53,193 nt of DNA from Candolleomyces eurysporus (Eukaryota; Basidiomycota; Agaricomycetes; Agaricales; Psathyrellaceae). The notes beneath the pieces are model-generated. The model was not told the origin of the DNA. It searched no databases and saw nothing but the letters and a program-made list of their open reading frames with translations. This document shows, in pieces, positions 39,836 through 52,674 of this stretch. Positions within the stretch are counted from its first letter, which is position 1. Each line of letters opens with the position of its first letter. The stretch covers positions 1 through 53,193 of the forward strand of contig JANBPK010001086.1 of assembly GCA_027579435.1 (NCBI GenBank). The letters run 5' to 3'. Position numbers and translations under genes: made by a program.

Positions 39836-42313
39836 ATGTTCTCAACACCAACAGCGCCACCTGCTGGTTCAAAGGCTATCGCATCGACTGCCCTTCGAAA
39901 TGCTGGTCTAATCGACAAAGATACTCAAATGCGGGACATGACGGATAAACCAGGAGGAAGGAAGGGCTCCTCCAAGATCAGCTCCCACAGAAACAGGCCA
40001 ATCGACCAATTCAAGAATTCACGTCCAGGAACCAGCAGTTCACGAACGGTAATTATCAATTGACTCATTTTTCACTCGTTTCGAACAGGGAGAGGCGCAC
40101 TGCACATCGCTCACTGCTCAGCTCTGTCGTCGCTCGCTCGGTCATCTTCCCCCTTTCTCAAATGAAGAAAACAGCAAACTTACGCAATTCCGAACTCTCT
40201 GTTGTCGCAGCTAACATCACGAATATCGGCCTCTGCTTCTCATGCTGGACCATCTGACCCCCTTTCCATTCGTGGCGCATCACGGCCAACCATGGCAGGC
40301 CGAATGCGCAGAAACGCAGTTTCGGCCTCCGGTGGTTCTTCATCAAGTGTTTCCGCGCCGACGAGGGTGACTATCACACGGGGTGGCAAAACAATTGAAC
40401 ACTGGAGGGAGGTGGTGAAAAATCGGTGGAATTCTGAAATACAGTTTCTCAATTTGGAGGTGCGTTTCCTTGTTCTTATTGCTTGGTCCTGTGCTTATCT
40501 AGACCTATTTTCCAGTCCTTAATCGACGATGAAGCTGTCAAGAAATACAACTTATCGCCACCAGGAGTCGGGGGTGGCAGCGCTAGGGACGCAGCTGTGA
40601 TACTCAAACTTGCCAGCGAACTCAAGCCTCCAGTAAGTGTGCTCCATTTTTGATGACAGCTTCGACGCTCACCGGTTCTTTGCAGGTGAAGACTCTATCC
40701 TTGGCCAACAACAAACTTGCTGGCGAGCATTTGCAATATATCTCGAAATACCTCCCCAAACTCGCCAATCTCTCTCTATCAAATAATAATCTTCGACACT
40801 GGAAGGATTTAGACTTCATCTCCGGGCGAAAGGAGAAGCTCGTGCACCTTCGGGAATTGCTGCTCATCGGCAATCCCGTGAGGGAATTAGAATACAAGAA
40901 CAATAGAGCGGAGCGGTACAAGCAGTGAGTGTTTGTGTTTGCGTTCTTGACTTGGCCCATGTAACATTTGAATCATAGGGAATTGACTCGCCGCTTTCCG
41001 TCTTTGGAGGTCCTCGACTCCGAACCGGTCGCTCAAATTTCCTTCGGCGTGCAGCAAGCCGCAGCTGCTATCCCAGTGAAAAAGCCCGACGCAACAACGT
41101 TCCCGTATCCTATGAGCGGGTCATTCATCACCGGTGTAGACGGGGGTCTTGTTAGCAATTTTCTTGTTCGGTGCGTTCTTTCCTTATCACCACTATCATT
41201 TCGAACCTTGTTGTAATCATCTTATGCTGTAGATTCTTCGCACTGTTTGATAATCAGCGGGACCAGCTTGTGGATGCCTATGATCCGCAAGCTTCGTTTA
41301 GCTTTTCTGTGAATACAACTATCCCTATACGTGCCCGGATACAAGGGCTGCATACGTCGAAGGAGTTGCCAAATCAAAGGAAGTTGGAGTGGAGTCCTTG
41401 GTTGGGTGGAGGTGAAGGCGGTTCGCGGAACTTGAATCGTATGCATGGGGGTTTGGAGAGAGCCGTGAAATCATTACATATTGGCGGCGAGGCTGCGGTG
41501 AAGGCAGTCCAGTCTCTCCCGGGAACCCGACATGATATCGGTGGACCACCGGAGAAGTTCTGTCTTGAAGCATTCCCAGTACCGCTCGGTGCTAATGCTG
41601 GTATGGGGTTGCTTGTCGCGCTGCATGGCCAATTCACGGAACGTGGGTCATGGAATCATCTCTTTTTGAAATATCTTATTGATGTATGTTTAATAGTTCC
41701 AGCTGATGGTGTGCGCTCGTTCGATCGAACATTCTTGCTGGCTCCCGCTCCAGATGGGTCGAGGTTTGTTGTTAAAGTATTTCGTTTGCCACTCTGTGCT
41801 AATATATCTTTGTAGGGCCAAGTTGAATGGCTGGGATGTCGTTATCCTATCAGATCAATTGACAATCCGAGCTTACTCGAGTCCTGAAGCATGGAAATCC
41901 GGAGACCTCCTCGTTCAAGCTCAGGCGAAGTCGACGCCGACGTCGAATGGATCGACGTCGCAGAATCAGTTGCCCCAGACGGTCATATCGTCGTTACCAC
42001 CCGAACAGCAATCCGCCTTGGCTACCATTGTGAGTACCCCTTTCTGCCTAACGCACTCGTATATTAACGTGTCACCGTCCCGTACCTTTAGCCTGAACCT
42101 CAACGCAATCTCGTCATTGAGCTCATGTCGCGAACAAGTCTGAACGTCAAGTTCGCGGTGGATTGCCTCCAAAACAACGAGTGGAATATGGACAAGGCTT
42201 ATGCTAATTTCGAGCAAGTCAAAGTAAGTTTCCGGTGCAAATATCCGTCGGTGTTTGATTCTTATCACGAATCTTTTTGCTAGGCGACTTTGGGCAGAGA
42301 AGCATATCTTTGA
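39836..42313 (+). CDS. MEX67: mRNA export receptor Mex67 (NXF1/TAP family)
   Basis: Nine exons (introns at 40049-40210, 40460-40515, 40633-40685, 40925-40978, 41171-41232, 41764-41815, 42030-42091 and 42224-42283) sum to exactly 639 codons, 638 residues. The N-terminal region is basic and disordered (residues 1-130). It is followed by leucine-rich repeats ([53 protein letters not shown]), then an NTF2-like domain ([21 protein letters not shown] onward to [14 protein letters not shown]) that pairs with Mtr2/p15. The C-terminal UBA-like TAP-C domain ([46 protein letters not shown]) binds FG-nucleoporins. This is the canonical Mex67 order and length. It carries bulk mRNPs through the nuclear pore. 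The start ATG at 39836 has no in-frame competitor upstream. Confidence 0.93.
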
Positions 42314-43754
42314 GACATCTGCCTAACGCGGCTCCCTGACCGTCCAGGTACAACACACACGCGTCGTGTTCTTTGCCTATGCCCACACACCCCACCCATC
42401 GCTCTCATGACTTCGGACTGTATTGCATCTGCTTCTCAGATGTTCATCATTTGTTTTCTTTATTTTCGCGGTTTCTTTCCTAGCTCGCCCTGTCAAATGT
42501 AGTGCAGTATTTAGTATATATGTCCAACACCAATCATCCCTCTCGTTCTCCAAAGCATTATCATATTTGTTTGCCATTGCACATACGTTACTCTCTCATA
42601 GAATACATACAAGCACACGACTCGCCACTGTCCGAATATTGCCACGATGATATCGCTGTGTTTGGCTCCCTGAATGTTAGCCAAAGCGAGTTGCGTCCTT
42701 CCCGACGAGGACAGTGTGACCTCACCTACGCTCCAGCCATCACGTTCTAATGGGCCCGAATCTGCCTCGTTCTCCCTCCCCAAAGGTTTCTGGGTATCAA
42801 AACATGAGGTGATTCTACCGCCATTCGCCCCGGTGACGATAAAAAANTATTGTTCTTTGAGGTGTAATTCCAGAACGTGTGCGGCGCATGTCGGGCGCAT
42901 GCATGTTTGGCAAGAAGAGAATCTGGACTTGGTGCCGGTATGAATGCTCCCCATTTGTCCGTCGCGCCGAAATAAATATTTTATCCCTGAAAGACCCATA
43001 CATACATGGAATTCGTGCAAGAAGTTTCAGGAAACTGGAGAAGCATGCGAGGCCGTAAATGCACAAGTAAAGGGCCGGTCTTTTAGCCTTCGATGAGCTC
43101 TCAAGGATGGGAATAACGGACGAATTGAAGCCACCCTCAAACGGACTTGGATGTGGCAAATAAGGGGAGAATCGAGTTTCCTTTTCGACGTAAATGCGGA
43201 CGTCACCCCTCCTGGCGCGGGTCGTCCAAACTCCAACTAGTCTAGGAGACGGACAACGAGGCGCAAGGCGTCGGGACACGCGAACGTCTGAGCGAATTAG
43301 AGCGCATGGCCAGCGTCATGCGAGCGCATGAGGCAGCGGACTCGGACAAGGCTTTGGGGATGAAAGCCTCGAGGCTGGTCGGAATCCCAGCGCTTACGGA
43401 AATTCCGACAGAAAAGCTGTCCCCGAATATGTCCTGTGGGCATGATCCCGGGAGACTTGGCATAATATTCTCATTGGCCCTGAATGCAGTAATCCCAGGC
43501 TGCAACGAGGCAGGATCTTGATGTTTTGTCAAATTTATACTTATGTCCCCCCGCCAGCCCCGGAGTTCTTGCTCGCCGTCCCTCTTCCCTTCGTCATCGC
43601 GAATCCCCTCTAGCTCGCGTTCTCTCTCTCTTACGCGTTCTTTCTCTTTCATTCTCTTCTTATCTGTCCTTCAGCCTCACGTCTAGTTTCTCGTCTGCAT
43701 TGTCACGTTCTCTCTACTCTCGTGTCCATTTCATTCATCAACAGCATCCTGTCT
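42314..43754. other. Intergenic region (1.4 kb) with a pyrimidine-rich promoter tract
   Basis: This is the 3' flank of MEX67 and the promoter of the ankyrin gene. Pyrimidine-rich sequence at about 43590-43720 (CTCTCTCTCTTACGCG and neighbours) precedes the ankyrin-gene ATG, as is common in fungal promoters. A 169-codon open frame on the minus strand (42511-43020, containing an N at 42847) and others at 43242-43652 have no recognisable motif or start context, so no gene is called. Confidence 0.5.
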
Positions 43755-46700
43755 ATGGACGCAGTGCACCCTTCACTAGAAAATTTTGGTCTCCATTATG
43801 CTGCAGCAGCAGGCGACGACGACGGTGTGCGTTACGCGCTGCGCTCAGGTGCCGACGTCAATGTACTCGACGCGGCGGGTAAGACCGCGCTCATGTGCGC
43901 GATTGCCGGAAACGAGTACGTGTCTCCTTGCCCGTATGAACGATGTCTTTGCTCATTATCTTCGCGTTTTTCGCTTGTTCTGTATAGCTGGCAGAATTTG
44001 GATCCCTCTGACGCGTCGTTCATGACTCCAGAGCGTATGGCCGCAATACGCGCGCTGCTCAACGATTCCAAAATCTCTCTATTGACTTTGAACGCCCCTC
44101 ATAACTCTATGAATGGCGTAGTGCCTCTCGGTATGGCTGCATGGCTCAATCTGCCCTCAGTAGTCCGTTTGTTGCTCGAGGAGAGCGCAGACACTATCTC
44201 AGTGGACGGTATGGACTCCCATGGAGCCACGGCATTGATGTGTAAGTCATTACCTTTCAGTTTGTTAATAGCAGCGTTCTGAAAGTGTTTCTCCGCCAGA
44301 CGCGGCTCGTGACGGGAACCTCGAAGTCGTACAACTCCTGGTGCGTATCCGCTTTACGTGATGGTGCCCGAGACAAAAATTTACTGAGGAATATTTTTTT
44401 TTTAGCTATCGCACGGAGCGCGCCCTGACTTCCGCGACAGCAATTACCGCACGTCAATACAGTTCGCGCTGCCCCACCATCAGATTCTCTGGCTGTGTGA
44501 AAGCGTGCTCAGGCGGCATCGTTGGCGGGAGCTCGCGGTATGTTCTCACACTTCGTGTTAGGATCTAGCATTCAACTAACCTCTTCTTCAGTCCGCGGAT
44601 CGTTCTCACTTGCTCATACCCGACTACATTCTCGAACTCTCGACAAATTCTCTGCCTTCTTCCGATGACCTCGATCCTCCACCAGCGTCCATCTTTACCG
44701 CTGGAGCTACTTCAAGATTACTCGATACGCTTATTTCCTCAGTTCGATCCAACGACTTGTCTTTTATTCATTCTTTGCTCTTTTCTCCCGCAATCCCGCC
44801 ATCTTCGCCCGCATCTTTGTACCCTATGTCTGTCCCTGTTTTGGTGAACCTCCCTGATGCCAATGGCTGGAGTCTAATTCACCACGCCCTCGCTGTAAAA
44901 TTCCCTTCCATTGATCTCCTCGACTCTTTGTACTGTGCTGGAGCAGACATGGCACTGTTCACTGTGAATGAACAGTGGACGCCATTGCACATTCTCGCTC
45001 AATCCCAAACTCTATCTCCAGGCAATATGGACCATGACCCTTCACTTCATGAATTTGTTGTACATCTTATACGCGATCTCCGCGCCCCTTTATCGGCACG
45101 GGACAAAAACGACGAGACCTGTATTCATATCGCCGCAGAAAATGGCTCTTCTTTGGATCTGTTGGCGTGCCTCCTTGACTTGGACACCACTGGAGCCGTC
45201 CGACAGCTCAAGAACTCGAGAGGGTATGTCGCAATACCATTCCTCTGTTTTACATAATCTCATAATATCTTTTCTCCAGGTTGACAGCAATGCAAGTAGC
45301 GAGGCCTGAATTCCTTGTAGCCTTTGGCCCAGATGCAGGCATTCTCCAACTCATTACCACCCCAGCTGAATCCCTAGCATCCATGCAAAACGGATCTTTC
45401 GCTTCCCTCTCAGACGCGTCGGACCAACTTCTTTCTCAGGATGACTCCTCATCCATCTGCTCCCCTTCCAATCTCGACATTGCTCTGACAACCCAGCAGC
45501 TGCTCACCAACCTTCGTCTTTCCTCTCCCTCTGGGAAACATACGAATGATCCTAGCCACCTTCGACACCTGGAAAGCCTTATGGCTGAGGCGCGGCAGCA
45601 CCAAGAAGCTTTGGTTGAGCATTTCCGGGACAGGGTCAAGGAAATCGAGCGAGAGATGGAACAATTGAAGAAGAGCACTGGGAAGATAGGCTCTTTAAGA
45701 ACCTCAGTGGCTGAGTCTGCAAGAGCCAAGTCGTTGGTGCGAGGCGTTCAAATATTCCCTCCCAGGCGGTACCACAGGGACTCGGAGGACTCCAGGGCCA
45801 GTACTGTCGTCTCGTCGATTATCATAGACGAACCCGCTTTCAGCCCTGAAGTGTCCCCAATTGGAAGTCCCGTCCAACCGTTCGACACTCTCAAGCCTAT
45901 TTCGCGAACGAAGAAGATCAGCTTGCTTGGACGCTCCTCCTTTGGTACCATATCCGGTTTCTTCGACAGGTCGAACATCCTGGCCTATCATGCTAGCGCC
46001 GACGATGGTCTGGAGATCAAGGACCAGATCCCGGCGTACAACCGCGATAGTCGCTTGTTGAACTGCTTCTCGACACCTGACCTCCGTGAAATCAAAGGCG
46101 ACAAGAAGAAACGGACTCGGCCAGAAAAAGAGCCCGAAACCCCTGAAAAGAAAGGGTCGTCCCCGGTCACCACCCCGAGTCGCTTGAAGGCATGGTTTAA
46201 GCGCATCGTCACGTCGACGTCGCATCAGGATCTTACCCAGGCTCGACCTTTGTCGACTTCGTCACAGGCACCATCCACTACCGATCGTCACCCTCCTCAC
46301 CTCCGACTTGAGGTACTAACCGACGAACCTGCCGAACGTCCCCCCNACTATTTATCTCACCACCTCTGATATTCTCGAAAAGTCGGATACAGCCATCGAC
46401 GGTGCTTTGCAAACCTCTGCAGTTGTCCTGGAAGCAGCCCGCCGCGACCTTCAGCATATCCACGCAAACCTCGCCTCCGCTCAACAGTTTATCGATCTCG
46501 CACACCATTCGATTACCAAGGTCGAGCGGGCGACGAAGCGTGCTCTCAAGAAGCGACGTGCGATGATAGCCAAGCTCCGTGAAAGCCAGCGCGGTACTTT
46601 CTGGCAAGACGGTGATGTCGTGAACACGGCTCAGTCGTCCCCAGGCCTGTTGGGTTATCCCGCCGCTCTCTCCCTCCGACAAAGCATCGTGTCTATCTAC

Positions 46701-46910
46701 TCCATCCACTCCACCCATTCTTCTGTCGCGTCTGCCGCCCCTACCATTACGGAACACGATGACGAGGACACCCGTGTCGTTCGTCGCCTGCTTCTTCGCA
46801 AGATCGACGCCCACACCTCTGGTGCCTGGGACGAGATTGAGCAAATCGTAACTTGGCACAGGGTGTTGAAGGAGGTTATTCGTGGGGTGAAGCGTCGGGC
46901 TTACCTATGA
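43755..46910 (+). CDS. Ankyrin-repeat protein with a C-terminal helical/basic region (949 residues)
   Basis: Six exons (introns 43916-43987, 44242-44299, 44341-44405, 44538-44591 and 45224-45279) span ATG 43755 to TGA 46908-46910. One frame break occurs at CCCCCCN (46340-46346); deleting one base gives exactly 950 codons. The N-terminal half has ankyrin repeats: GLHYAAAAGDDDGVRYALRS, AALMYAARDGNLEVVQLLLS-type, GWSLIHHALAVKFPSIDLLD, WTPLHILAQ and TCIHIAAENGSSLDLLACLL. A coiled coil (HLESLMAEARQHQEALVEHF to EREMEQLKKS) is near residues 520-570. A Ser/Pro-rich linker with basic patches follows (GDKKKRTRPEKE, LKAWFKRIV). A C-terminal helical bundle (DGALQTSAVVLEAARRDLQH, KVERATKRALKKRRAMIAKL) ends WHRVLKEVIRGVKRRAYL. 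Ankyrin repeats bind proteins; the partner and process are unknown. Confidence 0.85.
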
Positions 46911-47601
46911 ACCAACGAACCTTTTCGCCATCCAACCTCTCTATCTATATTCGACTCAAAATGATCGTTTCGCTCGCCATCGAACTGTCAACCTATCTCA
47001 CCCCCTCTCTCTCATCTCATCTCAAACTATCAAGCAACTCAAACCATCAACAACACACACACTCGTTTTCAAATCAAACCAACAGACTATTTTCTTCCAT
47101 CTATCTATCTGCTCATCATTCACTCATTTGCTTGTTTGCTTCCAAGTTGCATATCTGAACGTTAACCAAAATTATCTGTATGTATGTATCCTTATTGTCT
47201 CAATTAGTTATCTGTCTGTCTGTCGCACCACATCACACAAATTTTAGATTGGGGAAAGCGGTCTTGCCTTTNCCCCCCNAACTCCCTTTCTCTCGTTGCA
47301 TACTTGTTTTATTTCTTTATCATTACTGTTATGCTTCGTTTGTTGTACCATTACTGCTGCTCCCTTGCTATAGTTTGTTGTAGGGACCATCCAGAACTTT
47401 TTTNCTTTAGAGGATCGATCTTTCGTAGCATCTTAGCATTACCTACTGAACATGTATGGCCCATGTTGTCGACTTTACCAATGAAAAGAAACCCGAAACT
47501 GCATTACAACCATTATGTTCCATTACAAGTGCGAGATACCGTATACCAAGGCCAAAGCCGCTGTTGCGATCAAAAACAAGGAGTAATATACGAGAAGTAC
47601 A
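46911..47601. other. Convergent 3' flanks of the ankyrin gene and VPS39
   Basis: This holds the downstream regions of two converging genes. It is rich in simple tetranucleotide runs (CTATCTATCT near 47100, TGTATGTATG near 47178, CTGTCTGTCTG near 47213) and has three N calls (47272, 47279 and 47404) next to C6 and T runs. No gene is seen. Confidence 0.55.
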
Positions 47602-50600
47602 CTAGTGACCCAACAGTTTGTGCGTGAAAGCTTCACGACATTGGTAATGGGTCACTTCCCCGCTAGAAACGATCAACCATCAGAAATCCAGTGACGGCGA
47701 CCTGGCACATCAAGGAGAGAAGAAAACTCACTGCGGTGAATGAATCGCAATAACGCTGTTTCCAATCCGTTTATGGCACTGCGGGCATCTATAAAAAGGA
47801 GAAAGAAGTCAAAACGAAACATGGTCAGTCAATGACAGATCGCAAGAAGGATAAAAATAGACCACGTCGTAGTGAATCGGAACTGACATTCGAGTATCAG
47901 TGACTTTCACCCTTCTTGCCTGCAACGCCACCAGCTTCCTAGCAACCTGATCATTCCTCGCTTTGCTAACCTGCCGTATCACCCGTGTGTCGAAGACGGG
48001 TGCTCGAAGCGCATCGATCAAAAACTCTTTCAAGTCTTGAGCGGTGACAAGTGGCGGTAACAGCTTCAACGTCTCCACAGAATCCAAACGCGGACTGTGT
48101 CGACTTATAAGGTCGAGTGCGGGTCGTAGGAGGTTGGCTGCGTTCACTGCGTTCGACGTTGGGCGAAGGTAGATGCGGAGAAGTGTGAGGAAGACGCTCC
48201 CCGTTTCGGACCCGGGTTGGTAGACCCGTTTACAATATCTGCGAGAAGTCGGTCGGGGAGAAAAGAATGAGATGAATTACGTTCGTAACATAAGCGATGG
48301 GACAAAGGGAACGTACTCTTCGGCTTTGCGGTAGTCCTGTAGACGGTAGACATACAATTCTAACGCCTGGTCATGCCGTCCCAGCCTGCCCAATAGAATA
48401 GCACGGGCCTCGAAGAGATCTAAACAATAGGTCAGCGTAAGATCCGGGGCAGAGAAGGTGGGATGATATCATACCCGTGGACGACAGCAACCCATAAAGT
48501 CTGTCAATACCAAACTTGTCGTTGGTATCAATGAACTTGAGCAGCTTGTCATACATTCCGCGAAGCAGGTCTACCAAAAGCATAAACTTATCAGCAACGC
48601 TCCAATGACAACAATCATTCGCCCAACTCACCTTCATCGCCTCGCTTCTTCGCGACCAACGTCTGGCTGAGATACAACGCTGCCAACCTATCATGGAAGT
48701 CTGTAGAGTTCTCTCCCTTCTCTTCCAAAAGATGCTCGAGGAATCGGATGCACAGCCTTGGGTCAATCTTCTCAAGATAGTCTGCAACGGGCTGGGCTGG
48801 TAGCTCGACGTCTTCAGATATGAAGATCTAACGAATTGTATTGAGGAGCGGACGGGAAGCGTGAATTTAGCCACAGAAGTAGGCAAAAGGTATATGACGG
48901 CCAACTCACCTGGAAAGCCATGTCCTTATCGGTGTTGAAGATCCATCTTGCAGATTCAAAGATCTGCGAGATGTGCTCGGGACCTAGTTTCTGGAGGTAA
49001 CGTATTGAGGGGTCGAGTTTATCCTCAAGGTCCGTCTCGTCTTCGCTAATTCTGTCCTCCCGTCAGAATGGGGAATCATGTGTTCAGCGGAATCTAAACT
49101 TACTCTCTGAGGAGCTCCAACGCCTTGGCGTGCATCCCTTTGCCATGGTAGAGGTCCTTCAACTCTAAATATTTCTAAAGACAGACAGACCCCAGTCAGC
49201 TTTCGAGGAAGGTACAGCGAAGAGAGGCACAACACTGACCTTTCGCGACCGCAAATCCGACTCTACCTCCGAGACTTCACACCAATTCGCAACTCTGCAC
49301 AGCGAACTCAGCAAAGTGGGCCGAATGATCAGATACGCTTTATACAGCGCCGTATCCACAATCTGTGCATAACGGAGCAGCTGCTCGGGCGTTAGACTCG
49401 ACAATGGGGCGTCAGGCAAGGCGAAGAGATCTTCCACAGCCGTTTTAGACAGCGGAGGGTACTGCTGGTGCTGATTATGTGGTGTAATCCCGACTGCATC
49501 AAGCGTTGAACCCAACTTTGGTCGACGATCCGTTAGGAATCGGACAAGCGTCTCGACTGAACGGTGGAACTCGTCTGCAGTAGACATGCCATTAGCTTTG
49601 GATTATATGTGCATTGAAGGAGAATTTCCTTACCATGCCGAGGAGCTTTCCGTTTGCTGACCACCGAAGCCGTATCGTCGTCCTTTGGAGGGGCAGGATT
49701 ATTAGCCATCAACATCCCAAGCGCGGACTTCTGCAGCCTATTCTTCAACGCCGATCCAGACTCAGCAACCGCGTCAAGCAAATCCGCAGCAGTTGTGTTC
49801 TCCTGGCTGGCCTTTTCCTTGGTATCAGTCGACGCCATCGACTTATTATCGTCTTCCACCGGGGCAGGACCACCGTGCAGTGGTATCCACTTCTCCACAG
49901 GCACCGCCAGTCGACCGGAGACAGCTTCCGGGTACAACGCCACCACCTTGGCCGGATTGAAATCGAGGTCGATAAAAGTATCGATCGCATCATCGAATTT
50001 CCCCGCGCGGAATTGGGAGACAGCGTTCAAAGCACGGATACGCGTCCGGCGTTGAGGCTGCGACGACAAAGAGGTGTTAGCGAACGAAGAAGCAAAGGTT
50101 TAAAGGCAAGCTGGCTTTACCTTGTCAGGAAGGGTAGCCTCATCTAAGCTATCCAAAAGCGCGAGTGCGTCTGGGTATTGTCCATCGTATACCAACTCGT
50201 CAAGCTGCTCCGACCACGGTTTCATGGTAATTTCCCAGATGGTGCTTCCTTCAGCTGCGGCAGCTGTACGATCGGTCGGTGTTGAAAGCAAGAAGAGCCG
50301 CGATTTGGAAGGCGAAGAGGTCAACAGTCGAAGATTCGCGTTTGGAACTGGCGGTGCGGTAGTGCCCACAGGCACAGTGGACGACTGGGGTGCATCGAAT
50401 GGGAAGGGTAGTGTTTGAGTAACACGGAGGGATAGGGATGAGCAGATCTGCAAAACCGAAGTCGTGTAAAGGTTCGGTTGTTGCGATGGCTGGGTGGTGC
50501 TTGTTGAGGCCGGCGGCGGATCTGCTTGAGGTATTGCGACAGTCCCAGCAGGCAGAACCGAGAATATGTAGGGCTTGAGAACAGCTGCGCTTCTTCAGTA

Positions 50601-51765
50601 AACGTATCCGTAGCAAATTTGTAAGCAACCTACTCATTTCTTCTGGAGGAGCAGGCCACTCAATCGTATTCGATCGAGTCGCCTTGGTATCTGGTCCGAT
50701 GAAGAAACCCTGTGCTACGGATCTTTAGCAAGTGTCGCGTTGCACGGCCAAACATTGCTCACTATCTTTGGTAATAAGGACTTCAGACTCGCCGGTCTGA
50801 GCAGCCATTGGCTTTGGTTTCGCCATTAAACCAAGCGTCATGTAGCCAGTCAATCCTGAGAACGCGCCCATTGCACCGACTGACGCTGTTGTGGGTAGGG
50901 GTGTCGAGATATCAACAGCGGTCATGGTTGAAATCGTAAAAATGGCATATTCTGTTGGGGAGTATGCAAAGCATGCTGAATCCGGGTTCAGGAACGATAT
51001 GGAGCGTGCGGAATGGGGTAAAGGAGCTTCCTTGGACAGAAGGTAAGCACGGATATCTCGTATGGGGTGACAGAAGAACGCACCTTGACCGGTTGCGCTT
51101 CGCCGTCCTTCCAGGTGTAGAGAACAGCCTTCCGCCTACAGCCAACCAAGAGGTAAGTGACAAGTGTCGGAATGGGCTTTGTGTCTGGTTGATCGAGATT
51201 CACGGTCGCTGACGGATTTCCTGCATCACTGGGATAGATATCCTGAACGGAAGAATATACGGTGAAGGAGAAAGCAGCCTTGGCTTGTGTCAGAGGTGTT
51301 GGGGGTGATAACGATGGTAAAGGCAGAAGAGAGACGTTCATTTCTGTCCTCAAGCACTTAGTACTTGAAACACTGGACGAAAGGCTTCAATTTACGCACC
51401 AGAGAGGACCACCAGGGAGTTGACATCTTTAATGAAGCCTAGCTGTTCGATTGAGCGTCGAGTGATGCCTTTCTTGACCTCTTCCAATTGAAATGAGGCA
51501 TGCTGCGCGCCAGTCTCTGGATCTAATGCGCGTGTCAGGAGGTACTTCAATCAGCTGAGGAGACTGCTACCTGGTCTCTGTTCTGTACTGTAGATGTGCA
51601 AATTCCCAAGCGAACTTCCGAGGTATAATCGGTCAGCTGAAACCTTTCAATTAAGTCGTCTGGACTGCATCATGCTATACAGCCACTCGAACCTTGTACT
51701 TGGAGGGAATCAATCTTTTCCTTAATCCCCGAGGCAAGGACCTGTGGCGGTTCAAAGGGCGCCAT
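47602..51765 (-). CDS. VPS39: Vps39/Vam6 subunit of the HOPS/CORVET vacuolar tethering machinery
   Basis: This many-exon gene of roughly 1,050 residues starts at ATG 51765 (MAPFEPPQVLASGIKEKIDSL, then ADRLYLGSSLGNLHIYSTEQ), the opening of a CNH beta-propeller as in Vam6/Vps39. Propeller pieces follow (IEQLGFIKDVNSLVVL, TYLLVGCRRKAVLYTWKDGE). The middle is alpha-solenoid: LVYDGQYPDALALLDSLDEA, AVSQFRAGKFDDAIDTFIDL with FNPAKVVALYPE. The C-terminal half has KYLELKDLYHGKGMHAKALE, LGPEHISQIFESARWIF, ISEDVELPAQPVADYLEKI and ILLGRLGRHDQALELYVYRL. It ends in a Vps39_2-type zinc knuckle split over three exons (CPQCHKRIGNSVIAIHSP, then GEVTHYQCREA). The last exon is 47602-47662, with its intron at 47663-47731. 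The protein tethers vacuole/late-endosome membranes before SNARE fusion and binds Rab7/Ypt7. Confidence 0.92.
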
Positions 51766-52674
51766 GTAGATCCTCCAGAGAAACCAGGATCGACGTGTAG
51801 GGCGGTGCGAGGGTAGAGAGCGATGGCGACAGTGCAGGGTCACCAAACCATGGTGACGCACTGCAGGCCGGAAACGGTGCCATTAGCGCCTGTTCTTTGC
51901 TTGACCTTATTTGGCATCAGTTTCTCGGGCCGTCACGCTTCTTCCACAGCAGAGTCAGTTTGCCCGCTCTCGACAATGGCTTTTGGCCTAGGTTGGCAGG
52001 TGTTCTCGGCTTTTGTGGGTCTCTGGCGCTGAATACCAGCGCCAACTTGTCCCTGACCAGCTCCATATCGAGCTCCAACCACTGGATCGAAATCACTTGC
52101 ACCACGATGATGGCGTTTCAGTTTCATCACAAGAATCGGAATCGCGATTCGCGACGGAAGGCTTGCTGCGGAGGTGGTTCTTGGGTGATTAGCTCAATTA
52201 TTTACGACAATTTCGTCCCGTTGCCAATCTGACACTGGCATTGCAGGCCACCTCAAAGAAAGGGCACTTTTGCTGAAATGTCTCATTGAACCTACTCCCT
52301 TTCGTGTTCGTTTACAAACTGATGACAAGTTTGAAATACACTTGCCATCTTCCCACCAGCCCAATCACAACATAAACCACCCACCAACCTCCCTTGGTAA
52401 CATCGGCAAGTTATTCTCCATCAATCTTTCACACGTCCAACAGACCCCAACAAGATACGTGACACCCGCATCCATCGGGGCCTTTACCCTCAGGTTTCTA
52501 TATAATGGGAGTACCAACCGATGCTGTTTCTTCAGCCGGTCTCACCCCCCCCAATCGCAGCAAAGCTTTGTGCAGGTCACAAATCGCTCGCTCCCCTAAC
52601 CAATTAACCACTCTCCTCTCAACTTCCTCTCGTTCTATTCTATCCTTTAAATCCACTCTTTTCAACTCACAAAA
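51766..52674. other. Divergent promoter region between VPS39 and a secreted-protein gene
   Basis: No gene is supported. The right part contains the TATA box at 52499-52505 and a C-rich and pyrimidine-rich leader (52545-52670) before the ATG at 52675. Short ORFs on both strands near 51820-52230 show nothing recognisable. Confidence 0.55.
52499..52505 (+). promoter_or_regulatory. TATA box of the right-edge secreted protein gene
   Basis: TATATAA lies about 175 nt upstream of the ATG at 52675 and is followed by a long CT-rich leader. The arrangement parallels that of the two secreted repeat genes at 14.7-18.3 kb. Confidence 0.6.

Noticed and set aside
42511..43020. 169-codon minus-strand open frame between MEX67 and the ankyrin gene
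   Set aside because: It has no recognisable motif, no convincing splice structure and an N inside; chance openness is as likely.
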